Positions 55,096 through 63,148 of a stretch of 64,000 bases of DNA are shown piece after piece (positions within the stretch are counted from its first letter, which is position 1; each line of letters starts with the position of its first letter). The DNA is from Arcobacter sp. CECT 8986. Its GTDB lineage: Bacteria; Campylobacterota; Campylobacteria; Campylobacterales; Arcobacteraceae. The translations under genes and the position numbers were made by a program. The stretch lies in NCBI RefSeq assembly GCF_004116725.1, contig NZ_PDKG01000002.1:124001-188000 (forward strand), given 5' to 3'. Under the pieces are notes generated by a model, which made no database searches, was not told the origin of the DNA, and saw only the letters and a list, made by a program, of their open reading frames with translations.

Positions 55096-55422
55096 ATGAA
55101 AAAAATAGCATTAATAGTATCAGCAGTTTTTACTGCTGTACTATCTACATTGTGCTGTATTCCTGCATTTTTATTCATCTTTTTTGGTGTTAGTGTAGGA
55201 GGATTGACATTTTTAAGTGATTTAGGATATTTACGTATTCCTTTTTTTATAATCACAATGATTTTGTTATTTTTTGCTTTTAAAAAGAGTAATTCAAAAG
55301 ATATAAAATGTGCATGTTCTAAAAAAGAGATATTAAAAAAGAGTCTTGTTTTTAGTTCTATATTTTTGCTATTTTTTGTATTGCTTTTTTATCCAGAATT
55401 TTCTGTTTATTTTATTGATTAG
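55096..55422 (+). CDS. MerT-like small membrane transporter
   Basis: The 108-residue protein has three hydrophobic segments and a STLCCIPAFLFIFFGVS motif in the first, the vicinal Cys pair typical of MerT-type mercuric transport proteins. A second Cys pair (KCACSKKE) lies in the loop after segment two, as in MerT. It pairs with the MerP-like gene that follows. No merA or merR is in the window, so a role with another soft metal such as copper is possible. Confidence 0.7.
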   Translation: MKKIALIVSAVFTAVLSTLCCIPAFLFIFFGVSVGGLTFLSDLGYLRIPFFIITMILLFFAFKKSNSKDIKCACSKKEILKKSLVFSSIFLLFFVLLFYPEFSVYFID

Positions 55423-55430
55423 GAAATCTT

Positions 55431-55691
55431 ATGAAGAAATTATTTTTACTATTTTTTATAACTGTTTCTCTTTTTTCAAAAGAAGTAGCAATAAAAGTAG
55501 AACAAATGCATTGTCCTTTGTGTACAACGATGATAAAACAAGCCATTAAAAAAGTAGATGGAGTTACAAAAGTTAAAGTAAAGCTACCTACAAAAACTGC
55601 AACTGTTAACTATGATGAGAGTAAAGTAAATATTGCTGATATTTTAAAAGCAATAAAATCAACTTCATATGAAGGTGAAGTTATCAAATAG
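55431..55691 (+). CDS. MerP-like periplasmic heavy-metal-binding protein
   Basis: The 86-residue protein has a signal peptide (about 1-17) and one HMA domain with the metal motif QMHCPLCTTMIKQAI (M-x-C-x2-C at 26-31), followed by VDGVTKVKVKLPTKTATVNYDESKV. This matches MerP-type scavengers that pass metal to MerT. AGGAAA lies before the ATG. It is nine bases after the MerT-like gene. Confidence 0.8.
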   Translation: MKKLFLLFFITVSLFSKEVAIKVEQMHCPLCTTMIKQAIKKVDGVTKVKVKLPTKTATVNYDESKVNIADILKAIKSTSYEGEVIK

Positions 55692-55711
55692 CCTTAGATA
55701 TTATCTAAGGC
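55691..55711. terminator. Hairpin between MerP-like gene and response regulator
   Basis: GCCTTAGATA, T and TATCTAAGGC form a perfect 10-1-10 palindrome overlapping both convergent stop codons. T-runs are weak. Confidence 0.6.
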
Positions 55712-56359
55712 ATTCTCATCAAATCTATATGTTTTGTGTTGAACTTTTATTAAAATATGTTTTTCTGCTAACTCTTTAAATAGTTTAATAAGTGTTGGTT
55801 TTGAAATATTAATTCTATCCATTATATCACTGTATGATGCCGAAAAAATATTGTTATTATCTAAATTATTTATAATATATTTTATAATATCTACTTGTTT
55901 ACTATCTGTAATTGCTGATATTGTTTTGATTACATGATTATTTCTTCTTAACTCTTTTTCTTGAACTATTGGTAATAAAATATCATGTAAAGTTGTTAAT
56001 AACTCTTTTATATTTATTGGTTTTACTATATAGTTTTCTACTTTTAATTTTATTGCATCTAGTAAATATTTTGTATCAGTATGAGCTGTTGTAAGAATAG
56101 TTGGAATATTTATATTTCTATCTTCTTTTAGATTTTTTAAAAAATCAATACCGTTTTCATTTTCAAGTAATATATCTGAAATAATAACATCAACTTTTTT
56201 ATTTTTTAAAACTTCTAAAGCCTCTTTTGAAGTCTTTACAGCATAAATTTCATTTACAAAATCAATTAATACATCATGGGTATGTTTTAATAAATTTTCA
56301 TCATCTTCCAGATATAAAATATTAAACTTATTTAATATGTTTAAATCCTTATTTTGCAT
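55694..56359 (-). CDS. Response regulator of the fdh-linked three-component system
   Basis: The 221-residue protein has a receiver domain (acidic LEDDE at 17-21, phosphoacceptor D62 in VIISDILLENENG, then TTAHT and YIVKPIN with the conserved Lys) and a C-terminal helix-turn-helix (about 150-215; YSDIMDRINISKPTLIKLFKELAEKHIL). The output domain is not OmpR-, NarL- or NtrC-like and looks like a MarR/GntR-type winged helix. It overlaps its kinase gene by 11 bases. I infer that it acts on palindromes between its operon and fdh. Confidence 0.85.
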   Translation of the reverse strand: MQNKDLNILNKFNILYLEDDENLLKHTHDVLIDFVNEIYAVKTSKEALEVLKNKKVDVIISDILLENENGIDFLKNLKEDRNINIPTILTTAHTDTKYLLDAIKLKVENYIVKPINIKELLTTLHDILLPIVQEKELRRNNHVIKTISAITDSKQVDIIKYIINNLDNNNIFSASYSDIMDRINISKPTLIKLFKELAEKHILIKVQHKTYRFDENALDNI

Positions 56360-57944
56360 TTTCTAACACCTCATTTAATATTGGAATTTTTATAATAAAT
56401 AAACTACATGAGTAATTATCTATTTTATCAATCTTATGGATAATATTTTTTTGATAGATTGAACCATACATATGTTTTTCAACAATTTGTTTTGACATAT
56501 AAAGTCCGATACCAGTACCAGCACTTTTATATTTAGTAGTATAATATGGCTCAAATATTTTGTGTGCTATCTCTTCTGGAACACCACCACCATTGTCAAT
56601 AAAGTTGATAACCATATCGCTTTTGTATTGTTTTACAACTACTTTAATAATTCTATCATTTTTATTTACATTAGAACATAAAGCATCTTTTGAATTATTT
56701 ATTAAATTTAAAAAAACATGAGATAGTTCATTATAATAACTATTTATGTTAATATCTTGTTTTATTATGAATATTACTTTTATTCCAGCTTTTTCAAGTG
56801 CATATTTTGATAACTCAAATGAGTGTTCTATACAATCTTTTATACTAAATATCTTTTTTGTTTTATCTGGTGAGAAGAAGTTTTTAAAATCATCTAAAGT
56901 ATTAGACATATTTTCAGCCAAAAATAAAGCATCATTTACTTTTTCATCAATAAACTCATCAGTTAATTTTCCAAGTTGCATTTTTGTTTGAAAACTTTGA
57001 ACAATCATAGTAATAGAACCAAGTGGTTGACGCCATTGATGGGCAATATTATTTAGCATCTCTCCTAAACTTGCAAGTCTTGCTTGTTGGAACATAATAA
57101 TATCTTTTTTTCTGTTGTTTTTAACTTCTTGAATTACTCTTTTTTCCAGTGAATTATTCAATTCAACCAATTGCTTAGTCTTACTTTCAACTTTTGCTTC
57201 TAGTAGTTTATGCAGTCTTTTAAAGTGGTTGATTAAAAGTACCGAAAGAATAATAGAAAACAGAAATATTAACACAATAGATATCATAGATACTGCAATA
57301 ATTACATCAAAACCTTTTTCTGTATCTCTTTTTTCATTTAAGGCAAGAGTTAAATCATAGTTAATTAAACTTGTAATATAAATATTTATAGCATTGATTT
57401 CTAAATGAAGTTTATTAAACTCCTCTTTTATATTATTTTCATTTTTATGAGATAACTCTAAGTTATGTAATCTTGCATTAATATTTATCATTTTTTTATC
57501 AATATTTTCAGAAATACTTTTATGCAAAATCTCATTTTTATAGTATTGTTGTTGTGTAGTTAGAAACTTTTTTATGATATTACCAATATAAATAGTAGGT
57601 GGAGTCATATCATTAGATTTTTTATACTCTTTCCAGTTTGTTTCTATTAATTGAAGTGCAAGATTTATTACATCATTTGCTTGTTTATAAGTTATACTTT
57701 TATCTTCAATATCATAAAGAGTATCTTGAATATTTACTTTGTATGTATCTTTTATATTTTCTAGTTTTATAAGAGGTTTTGTTCTTTGTTCATAAAGTTT
57801 ATCAAAGTCATATTTAATAGAAAAAGTAGTCATAAGTGCTAGAATAACTATTCCTAACATACCACTTGAAATAATAAATATAAGAAAGTTTGTTTTTAAT
57901 GCAAAATTGAAATTATCAAAGTATGAAAGTATTTTTTTTAACAT
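56349..57944 (-). CDS. Sensor histidine kinase of the fdh-linked system
   Basis: The 531-residue kinase has transmembrane segments near 18-40 and 214-238, enclosing a helical periplasmic domain. A coiled coil leads to the phosphoacceptor helix (LASLGEMLNNIAHQWRQPLGSI; His near 305) and a HATPase domain (LSHVFLNLINNSKDAL, DNGGGVPEEIAHKIFEPYYTTK, GTGIGLYMSKQIVE). The AHQWRQPL motif marks the class common in Campylobacterota. The gene shares one base with the binding-protein gene upstream (TAATG junction), so they are translated together. Confidence 0.9.
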   Translation of the reverse strand: MLKKILSYFDNFNFALKTNFLIFIISSGMLGIVILALMTTFSIKYDFDKLYEQRTKPLIKLENIKDTYKVNIQDTLYDIEDKSITYKQANDVINLALQLIETNWKEYKKSNDMTPPTIYIGNIIKKFLTTQQQYYKNEILHKSISENIDKKMININARLHNLELSHKNENNIKEEFNKLHLEINAINIYITSLINYDLTLALNEKRDTEKGFDVIIAVSMISIVLIFLFSIILSVLLINHFKRLHKLLEAKVESKTKQLVELNNSLEKRVIQEVKNNRKKDIIMFQQARLASLGEMLNNIAHQWRQPLGSITMIVQSFQTKMQLGKLTDEFIDEKVNDALFLAENMSNTLDDFKNFFSPDKTKKIFSIKDCIEHSFELSKYALEKAGIKVIFIIKQDININSYYNELSHVFLNLINNSKDALCSNVNKNDRIIKVVVKQYKSDMVINFIDNGGGVPEEIAHKIFEPYYTTKYKSAGTGIGLYMSKQIVEKHMYGSIYQKNIIHKIDKIDNYSCSLFIIKIPILNEVLENAK

Positions 57945-59083
57945 TATTTTTTTATCTCTTTAAATTTATTATTTTTATATGTAAACAAATAGACTGTATT
58001 TAAATATTGATTATTTTTTAAATCAATAGGAATTCCATCTAAAGTATTATTTGGAATATGTTGCATTGTTTTTAAAAATCTTCTTCTTGTTAGTGAGCCA
58101 TTTACATGTTGTAAACCAGTTACTATGATTTTTGCTGATAAATATGCTTCTAGTGATATAAATCCAGGTTTAAAATCTTTATAGTATTTGCTTACAATTT
58201 CATGATACTCTTTTACAACTGGAATTGAAGTATCATTATAATCTGGTACTACTTGAGAGAAAATCAGATTATTTGTATTATCTTTTAGTTCATCAATCAT
58301 TGCATTTGCATCACCAAATGAAATATTACAAAATAGTGTATCTTTGAAATTTTCATTATTTTTTGCTTTTTTTATAAATAGAGTATTTGCTTTATTTGCT
58401 CCAATCATAATAATAGCTTGTGGAGAAGCATCTTTTATCTCATTAAAAGCATGACCTATTGATAAAGTATTTCTTTTATAACTTCCTTCAGCAATAAGTT
58501 TTAATTTTCTTTTTTTAAGAGATTTTATTACTGATACATAACCTTCTTCACCAAAATCATCATTTTGGTAAAAAACAGCAAATCTTGTGATTTTTTTAGT
58601 GTAATGTAGATATTTAATAATCGCTTCTATTTCTTGAGCATATGAAGCTCTAAAATTTATAAAGTTTTTTTCATTTGACTTTCTTAAAAAACTAGCTCCA
58701 GTAAATGGTGCAATAAAAGGAATATTATCTTCTAATAATAAGTTTAAAATATTTTTTACCGTAGATGTTCCAACATATCCAAATAAAGCAAATGCTTCAT
58801 CTTGATATAAAAGTTTTGTTGTATTACTTGCAGTTAATTTTGGTTCATATTTGTCATCATATGTTATGTATTTAATAGTTCTATTTGGTATTAGATTATT
58901 ATCATTTGCATAATTAAAGTATGAAGAAGCACCTATTATTACAGAGTGTCCCCACTCCTTAACTATCCCTGTTTTAGGAATTGAACTACCCAAAACAATT
59001 TCAGGATTTCTGTACTCTTTATCTTTAAAAAAAAGATATAAAATTGTAAGTATTGATATTAAAATAAATAATTTTTTAGCCAT
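57944..59083 (-). CDS. Periplasmic ligand-binding sensor protein, LivJ-like
   Basis: The 379-residue protein has an N-terminal membrane segment or uncleaved signal (about 4-20) and the type I periplasmic-binding fold of branched-chain amino-acid/urea/amide binders (IVLGSSIPKTGIVKEWG at about 30-46, LLYQDEAFALFGYVGTS, FAVFYQNDDFGEEGYVSV, PQAIIMIGANKANT). No ABC permease or ATPase genes are nearby. Co-translation with a kinase and regulator suggests it is the ligand-sensing part of a three-component system, as TorT is for TorS. Ligand unknown; its location suggests formate metabolism. Confidence 0.85.
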   Translation of the reverse strand: MAKKLFILISILTILYLFFKDKEYRNPEIVLGSSIPKTGIVKEWGHSVIIGASSYFNYANDNNLIPNRTIKYITYDDKYEPKLTASNTTKLLYQDEAFALFGYVGTSTVKNILNLLLEDNIPFIAPFTGASFLRKSNEKNFINFRASYAQEIEAIIKYLHYTKKITRFAVFYQNDDFGEEGYVSVIKSLKKRKLKLIAEGSYKRNTLSIGHAFNEIKDASPQAIIMIGANKANTLFIKKAKNNENFKDTLFCNISFGDANAMIDELKDNTNNLIFSQVVPDYNDTSIPVVKEYHEIVSKYYKDFKPGFISLEAYLSAKIIVTGLQHVNGSLTRRRFLKTMQHIPNNTLDGIPIDLKNNQYLNTVYLFTYKNNKFKEIKK

Positions 59084-59219
59084 TGTTAATTGTACTAAAA
59101 AAATAGTTAAAATCTGAAATATAAATTAAAACTGTTTTATTCTTTAAATTATACACTTAATTAATTTGGTAAAAAAATTTTTAACTTTTAAGTATAAGTT
59201 AAGAATATAAGGAATAGAA

Positions 59220-59245
59220 TTTTGGTAAATAAAAATTTACCAAAA
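59220..59245. promoter_or_regulatory. Palindrome TTTTGGTAAAT-N4-ATTTACCAAAA upstream of fdh
   Basis: The arms are perfect over 11 bases with an AAAA spacer. The core GGTAAAT-N4-ATTTACC also occurs at 23497-23514. It lies about 140 bases upstream of the sensor operon start and about 210 bases upstream of the fdh operon start. Confidence 0.6.
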
Positions 59246-59350
59246 TGGATTTGAAAATGACTTTTTTTTATCCTCTTGAAATAAATTTTATTTTTTAGTT
59301 CCTAATATATAGTCTTTGAAGACTAATTGTGTCCTATTTTATATGCATAG

Positions 59351-59373
59351 TAATATGCAAAATTTGCATATTA
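59351..59373. promoter_or_regulatory. Palindrome TAATATGCAAA/TTTGCATATTA upstream of fdh
   Basis: The arms are perfect over 11 bases with one central A. A further ATATGCAT copy lies just upstream (59341-59348). It is 84 bases before the first fdh-operon start, where an activator or repressor would bind. It is a good candidate site for the linked response regulator. Confidence 0.6.
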
Positions 59374-59457
59374 AAACAGATAAATGAGAAAAGTGGATAA
59401 CTTTTTTGATTTATCTCTTTTGAAAAAAAGAGAGAAACAAACGCTTGGAGGAAAGAG

Positions 59458-59661
59458 ATGAAAGAGGAAAGAAGGAGTTTTATAAAAAGAACTCTGGAAG
59501 CAAGTGCAATAGTAGCTGCAGGAAGTACAGTTGCAATGGCAAGCAGTAAAAGTGAAAAAAGAACAAGTGGAAATGGTGTAGTTATAGGGAAATCTCCGAA
59601 AAAAGAGGTTTTATATAAACAAACAGCCCAATGGGAAGCTTTTTATAAAGCTAGTTATTAA
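59458..59661 (+). CDS. Formate dehydrogenase region Tat-target protein
   Basis: The 67-residue protein begins with a twin-arginine signal (RRSFIKRTLEASAIVAAG) and ends with a short mature part containing KEVLYKQTAQWEAFYKASY. This is the layout of the small Tat-target family (TIGR02811 as I recall) found directly upstream of formate dehydrogenase alpha genes. Its function is not known; it may escort or stabilise the complex during Tat export. GGAGG lies seven bases upstream and the fdhA start is 19 bases downstream, so it leads the operon. Confidence 0.85.
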   Translation: MKEERRSFIKRTLEASAIVAAGSTVAMASSKSEKRTSGNGVVIGKSPKKEVLYKQTAQWEAFYKASY

Positions 59662-59680
59662 AAAAGAGGAGTAAAAGAAT

Positions 59681-62521
59681 ATGGGTAAAAATATACTCAA
59701 TGAGATGTCTTTGAAACTAGGAAGAAGAAATTTTCTAAAACTTGCTTCAATCGGTGCAGGGATTGGTGCAACATCAATGTTTGCATCAACAAAAAGTGTA
59801 AGAGAAGCAACAGAAGAAGAGATAAGAAATCCTTTTCCAGGGTCAAAGAAAGTAAAAACAATATGTAGTATATGCTCAGCAGGATGCGGAGTAGTAGCAG
59901 AAGTACAAAATGGAGTATGGGTAAGACAAGATGTGGCACAAGACCATCCAATAAGTGAAGGTAGTCACTGTTGTAAAGGTATAGATCAAATAGATTTAGT
60001 AAAAAGTAAACAAAGAGTAAAACACCCATTAAAAAAAGTAGATGGGAAATGGCAAAGAATCTCATGGAAACAAGCCATAGAAGAGATATCAGAGAAGATG
60101 CTAAAATTAAGAGCAGAGAATGGACCAGATGTAGCGATGTTCTTAGGCTCAGCAAAATTTAATCTACAACAAGCTTTTTATTTTAGAAAGTTTGCAGCAA
60201 TGTGGGGAACAAACAATATAGATCACGTAGCTAGAATCTGACATAGTGCAACAGTTGCCGGTGTGGCAAATACATGGGGTTATGGCGCTATGACAAATCA
60301 CTTTGGTGATGTTGTTGGAAACTCAAAAGCTATATTAATGATTGGAGCAAATTCAGCTGTAGCAAATCCAATTGGATTTAAACATTTTCTTCAAGCAAAA
60401 GATAGAAATAATGCTAAATTAATTGTAGTTGACCCAGTTTATACAAAATCTGCAGCAAAAGCAGACCACTACTTAAGAATTAGAACAGGAACAGATGTTG
60501 CTTTTATATATGGATTATTACATCTAATATTTAAAAACGGTTGGGAAGATAAAGAATTTATTGACAGTCGTGTTTATGGAATGGATGAAGTAAGACAAGA
60601 AGCAAAAAAATGGACACCAGAAGTAACAGCTGATGTTACAGGAATTCCTGCTGAAAAAATTATTCAGCTTGCAACTTTGCTAGCTAAAACAAAACCAACT
60701 ACTGTCGTTTGGGCTTTAGGTATTACTCAACATAGTACAGGAACATCAAATACTAGAATTCTTCCAATACTTCAATTAGTATTAGGAAATATGGGTAAAA
60801 AAGGTGGAGGATGTAATATTATTAGAGGACATGATAATGTTCAAGGTTCTACTGATATGTGTTGTCTTTCTGATAGTTTACCAGGGTATTATGGTTTAAG
60901 TGAAGCTTCATGGAAATATTACTCAAAAGCATGGGGTGTTGATTATAAATGGTTACAAAATAGATTTCATTCTCCTAAATGGATGAACGAAAAAGGATTT
61001 TCACTAGCAAAATGGTGGCAAGGTGTTTTACAAGAGGAAAAAACTTACTCTTCAAGTCCAATTAGAGCTTTATGGGTTCAAGGTACTGGTATCACATCAA
61101 TGGCACAAACTGCTAAAGTAAAAGAGGCTTTAGACAAATTAGACCTTTTAGTAGTAGCAGAACCATTTGTAAATGAAGCTGCTGTAATTACAAATAAAAC
61201 AGACAATATTTACGTACTTCCTGTTTGTACACAATTTGAAACAGAAGGAAGTGTAACAGCAACAAATAGATCTTCACAATGGAGAAGTAAAGTTGTAGAT
61301 CCATTATATGAAAGTAAAGAAGATCATCAAGTGATGTTTGAATTTGCTAAAAAATTTGGTTTTTATGATGAATATGTAAAAGCAATGAAAATGGATATCG
61401 TGGACAATGAAATAAAAGTTGTAAAAGATGACTTTATATGGCCAGATGATGCAGCAAATGAATTAGCAAGAACAGTAAAAACAATTGGTCTTGGTGGTTG
61501 GACTGTAAATAGATTAAGAGAGCATCAAGAAAATTGGCATCTATTTGATCCTATTACTTTAGAAGGTAGAGGAAAAATGAAAGGTCAATATTATGGATTG
61601 CCTTGGCCTAGTTGGGATAAAAAACACCCAGGAAGTCCAATACTTTATGATGTTGATACTCCTATGTTAAAAGGTGGTATGGGATTTAGAAATAGATTTG
61701 GACTTGAACACGATGGAATTAGTCAATTACCTGATGAAAGAGTAAGTGTAAAAGATTCAAAAGTAAAAGGTGGATATCCAGAAATCACAAAAGATAATAT
61801 TGAAGAAGTATTAAATATTAAATTAACTGAAGATGAAAAAAGAAAAATGGGTGCAAACTGGAAAGTTGATTTAAGTGGAATCATCCAAGAAAAATGTAAT
61901 GCTGCTGGAGTATGCGTTTATGGTAATGCAAAAGCAAGAGCAAAAGTATGGACATTCCCAGACCCAATTCCAAAACATAGAGAACCAATTCACTCACCAA
62001 GATTTGATTTAGTTCAAAAATATCCTACATATGAGGATCAGACAAATAACTTTAGAGTTGATGTAAAATTTAAATCTGAACAAATGGAACAAGATTGGTC
62101 AAAAGAGTTCCCAACTATGTTGGTTACAATGAGACTTGTAAACTTAAGTGGTGCTGGTATGATTGAAAGAACAAGTAAATATCTTTCTCATATAACACCT
62201 GATATGTTTGCAAATATTAATCCTGAGTTAGCAGCCAAATATGGACTAAGAGATGGTGATGATATGTGGTTACATTCACCTCAAGGTACAAAAATTAAGG
62301 TAAAAGCTCAATACAGTAATAGAGTTACTCCTGATAGAATTGCTCTACCATATAACTTTGCAGGTGTTATGCAAGGTGTTGATATGAGTGCAAATTATCC
62401 TGAAGGAACAAAGCCATATGCAATAGGTGAGAGTTCAAACACGATAACGAACTATGGATTTGATGTAATAACACAAATACCTGAATTTAATGCAGGTCTT
62501 TGCAGAATAGAAAGAGCGTAG
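59681..62521 (+). CDS. fdhA: Formate dehydrogenase alpha subunit, Sec-containing
   Basis: The 946-residue periplasmic Mo/W-bis-MGD enzyme oxidises formate to CO2. A Tat signal (RRNFLKLASIGAG) is followed by the [4Fe-4S] motif CSICSAGCGVV with CCKG. Codon 187 is an in-frame TGA (60239-60241) in the context HVARI-Sec-HSATVAG, which matches the E. coli FdnG Sec-His pair. Downstream are WGYGAMTNHFGD, GGGCNIIRGHDNVQGSTDM and the C-terminal molydopterin-binding domain. It is a single gene and not two. Codon choice changes sharply around the TGA (see findings). Confidence 0.97.
60239..60269 (+). promoter_or_regulatory. Bacterial SECIS element in fdhA
   Basis: The in-frame TGA is followed by TTGCC (60255-60259), loop GGTGT (60260-60264) and GGCAA (60265-60269). 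The GGU loop starts 21 bases after the T of TGA, the same distance I count in E. coli fdhF. This is the hairpin that SelB would bind to place selenocysteine. Confidence 0.9.
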
Positions 62522-62532
62522 GAGTAGGGATT

Positions 62533-63135
62533 ATGAGTGAAATGGCAAGAATGAAATTTTATTGCGATGAAGATAGATGTATAGAGTGCTTTGCTTGTAC
62601 AGTAGGTTGTTCAGAAGCTCACGAATTACCAACAGGAATAAGTAGAAGAAAAGTAATAACATTAAACGAAGGGATAGAAGGGTTAGAATACTCATTATCA
62701 ATAGCTTGTATGCATTGTACAGACGCACCATGCGAACAAGTATGTCCAGTAGATTGTTTCTATATCAGAGAAGATGGGATTGTTCTTCATGATAAAGAGA
62801 AATGTATAGGATGTGGATATTGTCTATACGCTTGCCCTTTTGGAGCACCACAATTTCCAAGAGATGGAGCATTTGGAATAAAAGGAGCGATGGATAAATG
62901 TACAATGTGTGCAGGAGGACCATTAGAAACAAATAGTGAACACGAAAGAGAACTATATGGACAAAATAGAATAGCAGAAGGTAAAGTACCAATGTGCGCA
63001 GCAGTTTGTTCAACAAATGCATTACTAGTAGGAGATTCACAAAAAGTTTCAGAGATATACAGACAAAGAGTTCTATCAAGAGGACATAAACATAATGAGT
63101 CTCCAGTAGCATGGAGTTCGGCATATAAATCATAA
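62533..63135 (+). CDS. fdhB: Formate dehydrogenase iron-sulfur subunit
   Basis: I start at the ATG at 62533 (MSEMARMKFYCDEDRC), after GGAGTAGGG; an upstream in-frame ATG lies inside fdhA. The 200-residue electron-transfer subunit has four [4Fe-4S] clusters: CIECFACTVGC, CMHCTDAPCEQVCPVDC, CIGCGYCLYAC and CTMC...CAAVC. It passes electrons from FdhA to the cytochrome b subunit. It starts 11 bases after the fdhA stop. It has no signal of its own and would be exported with FdhA. Confidence 0.95.
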   Translation: MSEMARMKFYCDEDRCIECFACTVGCSEAHELPTGISRRKVITLNEGIEGLEYSLSIACMHCTDAPCEQVCPVDCFYIREDGIVLHDKEKCIGCGYCLYACPFGAPQFPRDGAFGIKGAMDKCTMCAGGPLETNSEHERELYGQNRIAEGKVPMCAAVCSTNALLVGDSQKVSEIYRQRVLSRGHKHNESPVAWSSAYKS

Positions 63136-63148
63136 AGAAAGTGTTGAT

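Larger units (their letters stand above)
59084..59457. other. 374-base regulatory region between sensor operon and fdh
   Basis: No gene is visible here. The region holds TTGGTAAA at 59166-59173, a perfect 11-4-11 palindrome at 59220-59245, and a perfect 11-1-11 palindrome at 59351-59373. Near the fdh start there is a purine-rich leader with GGAGG seven bases before the ATG. Such density of palindromes points to heavy transcriptional control of the divergent units. Confidence 0.7.

Noticed and set aside
59697-60155. Long antisense frame of 152 codons opposite fdhA, and similar ones opposite fdhB
   Set aside because: The frames are Leu-rich and lack ribosome sites. They are open only because the sense strand uses A-ending codons, and the sense proteins are certain.
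60263-62521. A separate gene starting at the ATG after the fdhA TGA
   Set aside because: The upstream frame is continuous through the TGA in known FdhA sequence, and a SECIS hairpin is present, so this is the C-terminal part of one selenoprotein.
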